From positions 1 through 64,000 of the forward strand of contig REDH01000075.1 in assembly GCA_007693585.1 (NCBI GenBank): a stretch of 64,000 nucleotides of DNA, given 5' to 3'. Below are positions 32,334 through 41,948 of the stretch, piece by piece (within the stretch, counting starts at the first letter, position 1; the number at the start of each line of letters is the position of its first letter). The position numbers and the translations under genes are program-made. This stretch comes from Deltaproteobacteria bacterium. GTDB lineage: Bacteria; Myxococcota_A; Bradymonadia; REDH01. Below the pieces are notes generated by a model. The model saw only the letters and a program-made list of their open reading frames with translations, was not told where the DNA came from and made no database searches.

Positions 32334-35300
32334 ATGCGGATTCCCGAATGCTTTCAGTCCCGTCTGACGGACACGCTGCGCTCGGCGACGCTTGTGCTGT
32401 CGATCCTGCTCGCACATGGGGCGGTGGCGCTCGCCGGCGACGTACCCGACAACCCCGGCGACATGGAAGCGATGCGTCAAGGGGCTGCCGATGAGGACAC
32501 GTCAGCCGATGAAGAGGGAGACGACGAATCCGCGTCCAGCGAAGATCGGGACGAGGAAGTTGGGGGGGGGCTTTCACGTTCGCTGCCGAGGGCGAGCGGA
32601 CTATCGGCACGCGGCCGTGTGGAGCTCGGGCGATACGAGGAAGCGTTGCGCCTCTACTCCGATCAGTTCGAAGCGTTCCGCGAAGCCGTGGCTCGCGTCG
32701 TGCAGGAGGAGTACGAGCGACAGGTGCGGGTGATTGACGAGCGGCTTCAGCCTCGCATGGAGGAAGCGCGGAACCGGGAGACAAGGCACCGGCGGGACGC
32801 AATTGCTTCGTTCAGCCAGTTTGCGGAGCGATATCCGGATCATCCCGAATTTACAGGTGACGTTCTCTTCCGCCTCGCTCGACTCCAGAACGAGGAGGAG
32901 CAATACCTCCACATTCAGGCACTGAACGCGTACGACGAGCAGCAGCGGCGGTACGAGCTCGGCATGATTCCGGAACCGCCGACCTTTCCCATGCTGGAAC
33001 ATGTGGACAGCCTTGCCACACTCTCTCGATTGCTGGAGACCTTTCCGGAATACCGTTACGCGGACGCGGCCCTCTACCTGCTTGCAATCGGCCAGCAGGA
33101 CGAGGAACTGGGCATGGCCTACTATGAGCGACTGATCCGGGAACGGCCCGACTCGGAGTTTGTCCAGGAGAGCTGGCTGCGAATCGGAGAACTTCTGTTC
33201 GATCTTGAACGGTTCCGAGACGCTCGCGAAGCATACCAGGAAGCGCTCGCCCTCGGCCCGTTCAACCGTACCGACCTCACTCTCTTCAAGCTCGGGTGGA
33301 CGAACTATCTCCTCAACGACTTCGGGTCTGCCCTGGAGAACTTTCACGATCTGCTCGTGCTGTATCAGGGAGACGAAGAAGCGGCATCGGTGCTGGAAGA
33401 GGCACGTCAGTACTACGCAATCGTTCTTGCCGAGCGCGACTGGAACCTCGATGGTCAGGTGGACGAGGACTTTCTCATGCCGCGTGTGCGGCACTATCTG
33501 TCGGGAGACGCAGGCTACGAACTGCCGGTTCTTGACGTCATGGCGGAGTTGCTCAGGGAACTCGAACCGCGCGAAGAGTACCTGCTTCACACCTCGGATG
33601 TCATGGCATTTGCGGTCGCGAACTTCCCGCTCGATCGGGATACACCATCGCGCCATCTGCTGGTGTACGAGATTCTCTACGCGCTGGACTATGAGGAGGA
33701 GGCCGTGGCGGTCCTCGCCGAGATTGCGGCAAACTACGGTCCCGACAGCGATTGGTTCCTTGCCATGGAGCTTCAGGGAGAGATCGAGGCCATGGCGTTC
33801 GCCGAGCGACTCGGCCGTGAAGCCATGCTGAACAGCGCGGCGATCGCATTCTTTCGTGGCCGAACCCATCGGGACGAGTACGAACTGTCAGGCGATGCGA
33901 CCCTCGACGAGCGTGCTGTCGCATCCTTTCGGCAGGCGGCAGAGATCTACGGCGACTTTCTGAGCAGTTTTCCGAATGACGAAGCGGTCTACGAATCGCG
34001 ATTCTTTCGGGCACGCGCACTCCATGAGGCACGACTGTACGAGGACGCCGTGGAGGAGTATGCCCGGGTTCGGGACTCCCGGTTGAGCGAGGCGCATCAG
34101 GAGGAGAGCGCAGCGCGACACATCGAGGCTCTCACGGCCCTTGCGCAGCAGGAGGTCCTGGCCGGGCTTCTCGACCCGAGGGGCGTCCCGGATCAGCCCA
34201 GCGAATGGCCCCGGCCGCTCGACGAAGGCGAAATCCCGGAGCCGGAGTCCATTCCCGACCGACTCCGGCAATTGCTCGCTTCGTACGACCGCTACATCGA
34301 GCTCGACGTCACGGTAGAGGACAGCCCCGAAGTTCAGGGCGAGGTCGCCCTCGCTGCCGCGCGAATCCTCCTGGAGTACGAACACAACCGTGAGGCGCGC
34401 CAGCGCTTCGTGCAGATGTTCGACCGGTACTGCGGCGAACGCCCGGCGGGCATTGCCGCGCTACTCCTGATTCAGTCGTACGAACGGGAGGGTGATTACC
34501 GACACATGGAGTACTGGGCGAATCAGGTCGAGACCAGGTCGGACTGCATTTCACTGCCAGGTGACGATGCACAGCGCTTCGCGGAGAATATCGACATCTA
34601 CCGACGCAATGCTGCGTTCGCGAATGCGGAGAGACTGCGGGAGGCCGGGCGCTACGAAGCCGCAGCGCGTGAGTTCACACGAATCGCAGAGGCCTATCCG
34701 GAGTCCGATGATGCGCCGATCGGGCTCTATTTCGCCGGTGAGATCTACGAGGAGGAACTCCGACGATATGACCTCGCCATGGAGCGCTTCCGCACGCTGT
34801 ACGAGCGCTATCCCGACACGCGATTCGCAGAGCCCGCTCTCCTCAGCCTTGCCATCAACTCGCAACAGTTCTTCGACTTCGATGGTGCGATTGCAGCCTT
34901 TCGTGAACTGCATACGCGCGGCTTCACCCTGCCCGCGGAAGGGGGAGGGCCCCGTTACCCCATCCTTGTGGCTGCCGAGATGCACGAAGTTCAGCGACAG
35001 CATGATCAGGCGGCAGAGGCTTACCTGATGTTCGTGGACGACAACCCCCGGGCACCGGAAGCGCCCCGTGCACTGTACAGGGCCGCCGTGAACCTCGATG
35101 AGTCGGGTCGACAGCGTGAGATGGCAGACCTGATCGAGCGACTGATTCGTGAGCACGGAACACAGTCCGAAGTCGGCGGCTTCAACATCGACAACGCAGT
35201 CATCGATGGACTGGCGCGCGTGGCCGCATGGCATGGTGCACGCAACGACGCTCGGAATCTACGTCGCTTCGAGGACCGCGTTCTCAATGAATTCGAAGGC

Positions 35301-36041
35301 CGTGTGCCGCGTGATTGGGAGACCCCGGAGGAGCTGGCCCGAAACGCTCCTGCCCGGCGCGCGGCGGCCGACATCGCGATGCGACGTGCCCAGGAGTCGG
35401 TCGCCGAGTGGAGGCGTATCTCCGTCAGCAGCAATCCCCGCGCCGCACAGCGAGACATCGAACGAAAGAGGGATGGTCTCGCCACGGCGATTCAGGAGTT
35501 CGTGGACGTGGATCGATTGTTCAATGATCCGGACGCCAGCATCTGCGCCCGGCTCGAACAGGGACGGGTCGCGCGCGAAATGGCGGACTTCATCTTCGAT
35601 CTTCCGGTGCCCGACTTTCAGGGGGACATCTACGCGGAGGACGCGTACATGGAAATCATCGAGGACATCGTCCGACAGTATGAGGAAGTTGCTCTCGCCG
35701 AATGGCTGGAGCTGTACAACCTCATCGAGGAGATGGGCGTCGTGAACGACTGTACCATCGAAGCCTCGACCCTCCTGAATCAACGGTTCGGCGCCGAGTA
35801 CCCTGCCTACAAGCAGCGAATGCGTCCAGCCAGCTCCCGCGTGCTCTTTCCGGGGCTCATCAACGTGCCGGTAGGCGTTTCGGTCCGTGCCAGCCATGCA
35901 CCAACGCCCGACACGAATCTCGACGATATTCCGGCGCGCACCGATGCGTCTGGTCGGGACGAGGAAGCTTCGGAGCCGCCCGGTGCGAGCGAGACCGAAG
36001 TTCGTGCCGCGCCGAACGAGGAGGAGCCGGAGGATGAGTGA
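32334..36041 (+). CDS. Large (about 1235 aa) secreted TPR protein, GltD/AgmU-like
   Basis: Signal peptide; many TPR-like repeats (QFAERYPDHPEFTGDVLFRLARL, YYERLIRERPDSEFVQESWLRIGELLFDLERFRDAREAYQEAL, PIGLYFAGEIYEEELRRYDLAMERFRTLYERYPDTRFAEPALL); position upstream of channel genes. Confidence 0.75.
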   Translation: MRIPECFQSRLTDTLRSATLVLSILLAHGAVALAGDVPDNPGDMEAMRQGAADEDTSADEEGDDESASSEDRDEEVGGGLSRSLPRASGLSARGRVELGRYEEALRLYSDQFEAFREAVARVVQEEYERQVRVIDERLQPRMEEARNRETRHRRDAIASFSQFAERYPDHPEFTGDVLFRLARLQNEEEQYLHIQALNAYDEQQRRYELGMIPEPPTFPMLEHVDSLATLSRLLETFPEYRYADAALYLLAIGQQDEELGMAYYERLIRERPDSEFVQESWLRIGELLFDLERFRDAREAYQEALALGPFNRTDLTLFKLGWTNYLLNDFGSALENFHDLLVLYQGDEEAASVLEEARQYYAIVLAERDWNLDGQVDEDFLMPRVRHYLSGDAGYELPVLDVMAELLRELEPREEYLLHTSDVMAFAVANFPLDRDTPSRHLLVYEILYALDYEEEAVAVLAEIAANYGPDSDWFLAMELQGEIEAMAFAERLGREAMLNSAAIAFFRGRTHRDEYELSGDATLDERAVASFRQAAEIYGDFLSSFPNDEAVYESRFFRARALHEARLYEDAVEEYARVRDSRLSEAHQEESAARHIEALTALAQQEVLAGLLDPRGVPDQPSEWPRPLDEGEIPEPESIPDRLRQLLASYDRYIELDVTVEDSPEVQGEVALAAARILLEYEHNREARQRFVQMFDRYCGERPAGIAALLLIQSYEREGDYRHMEYWANQVETRSDCISLPGDDAQRFAENIDIYRRNAAFANAERLREAGRYEAAAREFTRIAEAYPESDDAPIGLYFAGEIYEEELRRYDLAMERFRTLYERYPDTRFAEPALLSLAINSQQFFDFDGAIAAFRELHTRGFTLPAEGGGPRYPILVAAEMHEVQRQHDQAAEAYLMFVDDNPRAPEAPRALYRAAVNLDESGRQREMADLIERLIREHGTQSEVGGFNIDNAVIDGLARVAAWHGARNDARNLRRFEDRVLNEFEGRVPRDWETPEELARNAPARRAAADIAMRRAQESVAEWRRISVSSNPRAAQRDIERKRDGLATAIQEFVDVDRLFNDPDASICARLEQGRVAREMADFIFDLPVPDFQGDIYAEDAYMEIIEDIVRQYEEVALAEWLELYNLIEEMGVVNDCTIEASTLLNQRFGAEYPAYKQRMRPASSRVLFPGLINVPVGVSVRASHAPTPDTNLDDIPARTDASGRDEEASEPPGASETEVRAAPNEEEPEDE

Positions 36042-37488
36042 CTCTGCGGGACATGTGTTTTTCGCCCGAGGTGTGCTGCTGAGCTTCTGCCTCATGACGG
36101 CATGGGGATGCGCTGCGGGACATCAGCAGGCAACTGCAGACCCCTCCGATGGCATTGCAGTGACCCCCCAGCAGCGCCCGAATCCGGAGCTGGTCCACTC
36201 CATCTGGGACGAGGACGCCGTGGCGTTCGAGCCCGATGAGGAACGACCCGCTGTCGACGAAGCTGCCGACGATGACGACGATCTTCTCGATGTCGAACTG
36301 GAAGAGGAGTTTGCGGACGTACTCCCGCCCGAAGAGGAGCCGGAGACCGAGGAGCCCTGGGACGCGCGAGCGCTTGAGGCCTTCGCCGCAGCACGCGCCG
36401 ATGTACTCGGCTCTCGCTATTCGAACGCGCGACGAACGCTCCAGACATTTCTGGACCACGAAGACCGGCGTGTCCGTTCACTGGCGCAGCACAACCTTGG
36501 CGTGGTGGCATGGTACGAGGGAGACCATGTGTCCGCCGAGAGCGCGTTCAGACGCGCCATGGACGAAGACCCAGGCCAGGCCGCACCGCTGAGAGCGTTG
36601 GTGAGGCTGTATCTCGCGGACGGACAGCACGACCATGCACGGTCTCTGGTACGCGAGCAGGTGACCCTCTCGGAAGAAGCGGCCTCGATTCGAGCCGTGG
36701 AGCTCCTGCTCCTGCTGGAAGAGGGACGCGATCAGGAAGTGGAGGAGCTGTCCCGTGCACTCCTTCTCGAAGATGGAGCCAACCTGGATATCTTTGAGGC
36801 CCTTGCCTTCACACAGCTCAACGCCCAGCGACTTCCGCTTGCGGAGTATATCGCGGAGCAGGGACTCGAACGCGACGAGACACGAACCGAGCTGTGGTAC
36901 GTGAGGGCAGTGACGGCAATGGAAAGAGGCGACAATCTGACCGCAATCCGCCATCTGGAAACGGCTCGGGAGCGCGGAGCAAACACGCGACAGCCCGAGC
37001 TGCTGAATCTGCTGGGCGTACTCTACCTCCGAACGCTACGCTGGGAGGATGCACAACGTGTTCTCGAGGAAGCCACGAGAGCTGCTCCCAGCTACGCCGA
37101 CGCCTGGGTCAACCTTGGAAATGCGCATGTAGGCTTGCGTGACTATGATGCAGCTCTCGTCGCGTATACGAGAGGACGTGATCTTGGCCTCGAAGGGGGC
37201 GGTCCACTGTTCAACCTGGGCCTCCTGTACATGGAACCCGGCTGGGAGCACATGGAACGCATCGCGCAGCTTCGAGAGGCAATCGAATTCTTTGATCGAT
37301 TCGCTGCGGAGCGTGGCGACATTCCCGAGTCACATCTTGTGCACGAGTACCGACGTGAAGCGCTGGCCGCAATTGAGGGAATGGAAGCGCTCGCGCGCCC
37401 ACGAGAGCAGCCTGTCGAGCCGGTGTGCGACGACCCGTTCGGCTGCGACGATGAGCCGGTGTGCGACGACCCGTTCGGCTGCGACTGA
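36034..37488 (+). CDS. TPR lipoprotein, GltE/AglT-like, with duplicated Cys-containing C-terminal motif
   Basis: Lipobox WGCAAG; TPR ELLNLLGVLYLRTLRWEDAQRVLEEATRAAPSYADAWVNLGNAHVGLRDYDAALVAYTRG; ends EPVCDDPFGCDDEPVCDDPFGCD; 8-nt overlap with preceding gene. Confidence 0.8.
   Translation: MSDSAGHVFFARGVLLSFCLMTAWGCAAGHQQATADPSDGIAVTPQQRPNPELVHSIWDEDAVAFEPDEERPAVDEAADDDDDLLDVELEEEFADVLPPEEEPETEEPWDARALEAFAAARADVLGSRYSNARRTLQTFLDHEDRRVRSLAQHNLGVVAWYEGDHVSAESAFRRAMDEDPGQAAPLRALVRLYLADGQHDHARSLVREQVTLSEEAASIRAVELLLLLEEGRDQEVEELSRALLLEDGANLDIFEALAFTQLNAQRLPLAEYIAEQGLERDETRTELWYVRAVTAMERGDNLTAIRHLETARERGANTRQPELLNLLGVLYLRTLRWEDAQRVLEEATRAAPSYADAWVNLGNAHVGLRDYDAALVAYTRGRDLGLEGGGPLFNLGLLYMEPGWEHMERIAQLREAIEFFDRFAAERGDIPESHLVHEYRREALAAIEGMEALARPREQPVEPVCDDPFGCDDEPVCDDPFGCD
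37417..37488 (+). repeat. Two-copy 36-bp in-frame tandem repeat (EPVCDDPFGCD[D])
   Basis: GAGCCGGTGTGCGACGACCCGTTCGGCTGCGA(C) at 37417 and again at 37453. Confidence 0.95.
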
Positions 37489-37514
37489 TCCGCGACACCT
37501 GACAGGAGACTGCC

Positions 37515-37793
37515 ATGAATGGCGCTGACGAAGTGGGCAGAGATCGTTTCGCGGGGTGGGGCAAGAGTGTTGCCTGCGCGTTTCTCGGCGTCGGGTTGCT
37601 GGCACTTGCCTCTGTCGAGGCCGTGGCTCAGTCAGGCGTCATTCGGCTGGAAGAGGAGGTATTCGAGGTGGAGATCGAAACCCCGACGGCCACGCTCTTT
37701 CTGGCACCGCATGCGCTGGAGTATCGATTCCGCGAGCCGGTAGACTCCTTTATGGATGCTCTTCTCGAAACCGTGGAAGACGAGCCGTTTTGA
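37515..37793 (+). CDS. Small secreted protein (92 aa), unknown function
   Basis: Signal peptide (FLGVGLLALASVEAVAQ) and about 50 aa mature part IRLEEEVFEVEIETPTATLFLAPHALEYRFREPVDSFMDALLETVEDEPF. Confidence 0.7.
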   Translation: MNGADEVGRDRFAGWGKSVACAFLGVGLLALASVEAVAQSGVIRLEEEVFEVEIETPTATLFLAPHALEYRFREPVDSFMDALLETVEDEPF

Positions 37794-38030
37794 CGGCTTG
37801 CGCGGGGTGCTGGGTGCAGCGGTCGAATTGCTGGCCACCCTGCACGCACTGTGATAGACCGACCGACGCAAAGGCGCTTCCGTTGGTCTCCAACGAAGTG
37901 TGAGAGGCGCTTCCGGCATTGCGCACGGAACGCATGACGTAACGAGGGGAATGATGTGGTCCCTTGCGCCAGTGAATGACTGGTGCCGCATCATTTCCGG
38001 GAAGCCACCCCACGCAGGAGAGAGTCGAAC

Positions 38031-38675
38031 ATGGGAACCATCGCTGAAGCATTTCGGGTTAGTGGCATCTGGATGTATCTCATCCTGGTGATCTCGATCT
38101 TCGCGCTCGGCATTGTGCTCGAGCGGTTCATCTTCCTGTTCTTCAAGTACAACATCAACGCCTTGGCATTCATGCGGCAGATCGAGAAGCTCGTCATGGC
38201 GGGCAACATCGACCGTGCGCTGAAGCTCTGCAGTGCTGCGCAGGATGCCGCACTTCCGAAGGTTGTGAAGGCGGGTCTCATGCGTGCTCGGAAGAGCAAG
38301 GAGTCCATCCAGAACGCCATCGAGGAAGCGACACTCGAAGTGATTCCGCTGGTGACGCGTCGCACGCCTGCGCTGCTTGCACTCGCGAATATCGCCACTC
38401 TCCTTGGTCTGCTGGGTACCATCGTCGGTCTGATCGATGCGTTCGCGGCCCTGGAGAACGCAGCTCCGGAAGAGCGTCAGCAGCTTCTGGCGCGTGGTAT
38501 CTCGCTCGCGATGTACACGACGGCCGCTGGTCTCATCGTGGCGATTCCGACGATGCTCTTCCATCTGTTCCTGAGCGGAATGACGAAGAAGATCGTCGAG
38601 GAGATCGACCAGAACGCCGTCAAGATCGAGAACCTGTTGGTTGCCCAGGCGCGCGGTACGGCCGCCGCGGAGTGA
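38031..38675 (+). CDS. MotA/TolQ/ExbB proton channel family protein (AglR-like)
   Basis: ILVISIFALGIVLERFIFLFFKYNIN...RKSKESIQNAIEEATLEVIPLVTRRTPALLALANIATLLGLLGTIVGLIDAFAAL...SLAMYTTAAGLIVAIPTMLFHLFL. Confidence 0.93.
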   Translation: MGTIAEAFRVSGIWMYLILVISIFALGIVLERFIFLFFKYNINALAFMRQIEKLVMAGNIDRALKLCSAAQDAALPKVVKAGLMRARKSKESIQNAIEEATLEVIPLVTRRTPALLALANIATLLGLLGTIVGLIDAFAALENAAPEERQQLLARGISLAMYTTAAGLIVAIPTMLFHLFLSGMTKKIVEEIDQNAVKIENLLVAQARGTAAAE

Positions 38676-38787
38676 CTTCCGGTGCTGGAGGGCTCGGTCT
38701 GCGACTGAATGCAGGCTGAGCCCATTTTTCGGAACTCCGCGCACGAAAAGTTGTCCCTGTCTGAGCAGGGACGCCCGAGGAGGAGCC

Positions 38788-39576
38788 ATGGCGAAGCGAC
38801 GCAGGAAAGATGTGGTGGATGAGGTCCAGGATCTGAACCTGGCGCCGATCATGAACATGGTCATGATTCTCATTCCACTGCTGCTTCTCTCCACCGAGTT
38901 CATGAAGGCCGGTGTGGTCAACATCAGCTCGCCGCGACAGGCACAGGCGACGCAGGCTGACAGCGAGGAACAGGAAGAAGAGGATCCGGTGCCCCGAGTA
39001 CTGATCGCGATTTCCAGTGATGGTTTTCGTGTGATGGACCAGCGCAACCTTCCGGACTTCGCTGGCTTCACGACGCCGATCGAGCGATGTGGCGGCGCAG
39101 CCGCGGCGGGTGGAGAGGAGACGCCGGCGGGTGGGTCGCCCCACGCGCGAGCAGAGACCCTTCCGCCGACGATTTGCTTGCGCACGGAGTCGTCCGATGG
39201 TGACGCGCTGCTCGACCGGCTGGATTACGCCTCGCTCTACAATCACCTTGCGACCATCCGGCTTCAACCGCAGTGGTACGACCGGTTCTCCGAGGAGAAC
39301 AATGACGTGATCAGCCTGCTCGCCAGCCCCGAGGTGGATTTCGCGTCGCTGATGAAGACCATGGATACCGTCCGGTTCTTCCTGAGGCCCGAGGGTACGG
39401 ATCCAGGTGAGCCAAGTGGCGGAGCGAACATAGACGCGTTTCTGTTGGGGGGAGGCGGCGAGCCGACGCTCGAGCAGCTCGAGAACGCAACGTATCTCAC
39501 CGGAGGCGAGGACGGCCCGTACCGGTTCCGACTGTTTCCCGACCCAGTGCTGATGTTGCCGCGTGCAGGTGGCTGA
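38788..39576 (+). CDS. ExbD/TolR-like stator protein 1; TM helix has Asn where Asp is expected; long extra-TM region
   Basis: KRRRKDVVDEVQDLNLAPIMNMVMILIPLLLLSTEFMKAGVVNISSPRQAQ, single N-terminal TM. Confidence 0.8.
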   Translation: MAKRRRKDVVDEVQDLNLAPIMNMVMILIPLLLLSTEFMKAGVVNISSPRQAQATQADSEEQEEEDPVPRVLIAISSDGFRVMDQRNLPDFAGFTTPIERCGGAAAAGGEETPAGGSPHARAETLPPTICLRTESSDGDALLDRLDYASLYNHLATIRLQPQWYDRFSEENNDVISLLASPEVDFASLMKTMDTVRFFLRPEGTDPGEPSGGANIDAFLLGGGGEPTLEQLENATYLTGGEDGPYRFRLFPDPVLMLPRAGG

Positions 39577-39648
39577 CACGCCCGACAGCACGGGTTCGAA
39601 GGAGAATGCTGCGCCAATCTGGCGGGCTTGAAGCAGGAGTAGGTAGCA

Positions 39649-40254
39649 ATGTCTGACATTATCAGCGGACCGCAGCAGGATCAGGATGACGCGCTGGATG
39701 CGGACAAGAAGGCGAAACGCGCCGCTCGTTCCGCTTCAAGGCGCGACGACGGTGGTGGTGGGCTGAACATCAACTCGATGATGGACATGATGACCATTAT
39801 CCTGGTGTTCCTTCTGAAGAGTTACAGTACCGAGCCCATCCAGATCAATCAGAGCGAGGACCTCCGACTTCCCTGGTCAACCACGGAGTTGGCGCCCGAG
39901 GACACGATGACCATCACGCTCACGAAGACGAGTGTCCTTGTGAATGACGAGCTTGTGGTTGCGGTCAACGATGATGGTCGAATCGACCCATCGCATCTGC
40001 AGTCCGCCGATTCGCCACTGATCCCCAATCTTCAGCAGAAGATCGAGGACGAGCTTGAGGTAGCCGCCCGAAATCGGCTTCGAGGTTCAGGCGATGTCCA
40101 GCGCGTGGTGACCATCATTGCGGATTCTGATGTGCGTTACGAACTCCTGACTCAGGTGATGATCACGGCGTCTGCGGCGCAGGTGCAGAACTTCAAATTT
40201 GCGGGAATTCAGCGCGAACAGGGATCAGGTCTGCTGCAGGCGGCTGCGCCCTGA
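39649..40254 (+). CDS. ExbD/TolR-like stator protein 2 (AglS/AglQ-like) with TM Asp
   Basis: GGGLNINSMMDMMTIILVFLLKSYSTEPIQINQSEDLRLP...VTIIADSDVRYELLTQVMITASAAQVQNFKFA. Confidence 0.9.
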   Translation: MSDIISGPQQDQDDALDADKKAKRAARSASRRDDGGGGLNINSMMDMMTIILVFLLKSYSTEPIQINQSEDLRLPWSTTELAPEDTMTITLTKTSVLVNDELVVAVNDDGRIDPSHLQSADSPLIPNLQQKIEDELEVAARNRLRGSGDVQRVVTIIADSDVRYELLTQVMITASAAQVQNFKFAGIQREQGSGLLQAAAP

Positions 40255-40356
40255 GTTCTGCCCGGGAGGGTGCGCCGCCACAACTGTGCAGGCAGGCGGA
40301 GTAGGAAGATGGAATTGACCCCGCACGTTTCTGGAAGACCGTAGCCTGGTGTAGCG

Positions 40357-41727
40357 ATGGCGACACAGTCCGGACAGAAGATTCTCCGAGTAGGTGTGAT
40401 TCAGAACGATCGGGTGATCGAGGAACGAATCTTCCGCACTCGTGAGTCCGTGACGATCGGTCAGGGGTTCCAGAACACGCTGGTCGTCCCGCTGGCCGAG
40501 GCGCCGAAGTCCTTCACGCTCTTCGATGTGCGCGGCGGGAAGTACTACCTGTGCTTCACGCCCGAGATGAGCGGCCGAGTGGCATCGGGAGCGTCCGCCA
40601 CTTCCCTGGCCGAACTTCGTTCGAGTGGAAAGGCCACGGTGTCCGGAAAGGCGGCGATGGTCGAGCTGCCGGAGAATGGACGGGGCAAGGTCACCCTTGG
40701 GGAAGTGACGTTCCTGTTCCAGTTCGTGAATCCACCTCCACTCCGCGTCCTTCCGCAGCTTCCCGCGAACATGCGCGGGGGAATGCTTCAGTTTCTCTCG
40801 ACGATCATGGGTTTGAGCGGCGCCTATCTCTGGGCATTGCTCTTCTCGTTCATCGTGCAGTTTGGAGCTGCGCTCTACCTGGTTCTGCTTGTCCCGCCGC
40901 CACCGCGCCCTCGCAGCATTGATGAAATGTCGAGCCGCTTCGTGCGGGCTGTGGAGCTTCCAGAGCAGCAGGAACAGGAGCCCGACGAGTCGGAGCCGGA
41001 TGACTCCGCCGAGCTCGTGCCGGAGGCGGCACCCGAGCCCGAACCAACGCGGGAGCGGGAGCCTGAGCCGGAACCGTCGGTCGAACGACGTCCGTCGGAG
41101 ACCCGGGAGGAAGCCATGCGAGTGGTGGAACAGACTGCGATCGGCGCTGCCTTTGTAGCCGACGGTGGCATTGATCTGGGACTTTCCGCGGTAGATCGAA
41201 CGGGCCAGCGTGACCTTTCCGAGGTGCTGGCCGGCGGAAATATCGGAGGGTCCGAGCCCGGGCTGGCGAGCAATCTCGGTGCCCGTCCAGGGATCGATCC
41301 CGGTCAACGGCCGGCGACAGGGAGCAACATCGACACCAGCTCAACGGGACCGGCCGTCGCGACAGGGCCTGCCGACTCCGGGCCGAGTCGACCCACCGGG
41401 TCCATTCGTGCAGGCGGCTTCGAAACGGCCGGGACCGGTTCACTCGATCGGGACAACATCAACGGGGTGCTTCGTCGCGCGAATCGACAGATCGAGTCGT
41501 GCTATCAGCGCGCACTCGGAAACAACCCGAGTCTTGCCGGACGAATGGAGGTGCGTTTCGAGATCGGTGGCGATGGTCGAGTGGCCAGCGTGCGGATTCC
41601 GAGCCACAATCTTGGACGAGAAGTGCAGTCGTGCATCGAGGGTGTTTTTCGCGGTCTGAGGTTCCGTGCGCCCGACGGCGGATCGGTCTGGGTGCAGCGG
41701 CCGTACGTCTTTTCGTCCGGACGCTAG
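40357..41727 (+). CDS. FHA-like/TM/Pro-Glu-rich linker/AgmX-PglI C-terminal domain protein (GltG/GltJ-like)
   Basis: N-term ILRVGVIQNDRVIEERIFRTRESVTIGQGFQNTLVVPL; TM GAYLWALLFSFIVQFGAALYLVLLV; C-term RRANRQIESCYQRALGNNPSLAGRMEVRFEIGGDGRVASVRIPSHNLGREVQSCIEGVFRGLRF. Confidence 0.88.
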   Translation: MATQSGQKILRVGVIQNDRVIEERIFRTRESVTIGQGFQNTLVVPLAEAPKSFTLFDVRGGKYYLCFTPEMSGRVASGASATSLAELRSSGKATVSGKAAMVELPENGRGKVTLGEVTFLFQFVNPPPLRVLPQLPANMRGGMLQFLSTIMGLSGAYLWALLFSFIVQFGAALYLVLLVPPPPRPRSIDEMSSRFVRAVELPEQQEQEPDESEPDDSAELVPEAAPEPEPTREREPEPEPSVERRPSETREEAMRVVEQTAIGAAFVADGGIDLGLSAVDRTGQRDLSEVLAGGNIGGSEPGLASNLGARPGIDPGQRPATGSNIDTSSTGPAVATGPADSGPSRPTGSIRAGGFETAGTGSLDRDNINGVLRRANRQIESCYQRALGNNPSLAGRMEVRFEIGGDGRVASVRIPSHNLGREVQSCIEGVFRGLRFRAPDGGSVWVQRPYVFSSGR

Positions 41728-41890
41728 TCCCTGCAGGTTCGACAGGTGGGCGTCAGCGGCCTGGGACTGTGGTTCACGGGAAGGACTGGGCGCCTTCAGT
41801 GGTGTATGTGGCGGATTTTCAACGGTGTGTGGCTGGCGCCGGGTGATGGAGTCAGGTTGCGCCGGTTCGAGTTGCAATGGCGCCCCGCAC

Positions 41891-41919
41891 TTGACCGGAG
41901 TGCTGTGCGCGTGTAGGCA
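41891..41919 (+). promoter_or_regulatory. Putative promoter TTGACC-N17-TAGGCA
   Basis: 17-bp spacer, in 220-bp gap upstream of ATG 41949. Confidence 0.4.
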
Positions 41920-41948
41920 ACGTCTGTCTGGTCTTCACAGGAGTCCTC

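Noticed and set aside
32601-33869. 422-aa minus-strand ORF inside the motor cluster (similar cases at 29590-31281 and 35259-36095)
   Set aside because: Antisense to TPR genes with signal peptides and repeats; no recognisable domains
37417-37488. Tandem repeat considered as a CRISPR fragment
   Set aside because: Only two direct copies with no spacers, in frame at a protein C-terminus
37794-38030. Intergenic gap searched for a promoter or small RNA before the channel gene
   Set aside because: No TTG-N17-TAG pair or clear hairpin found by eye
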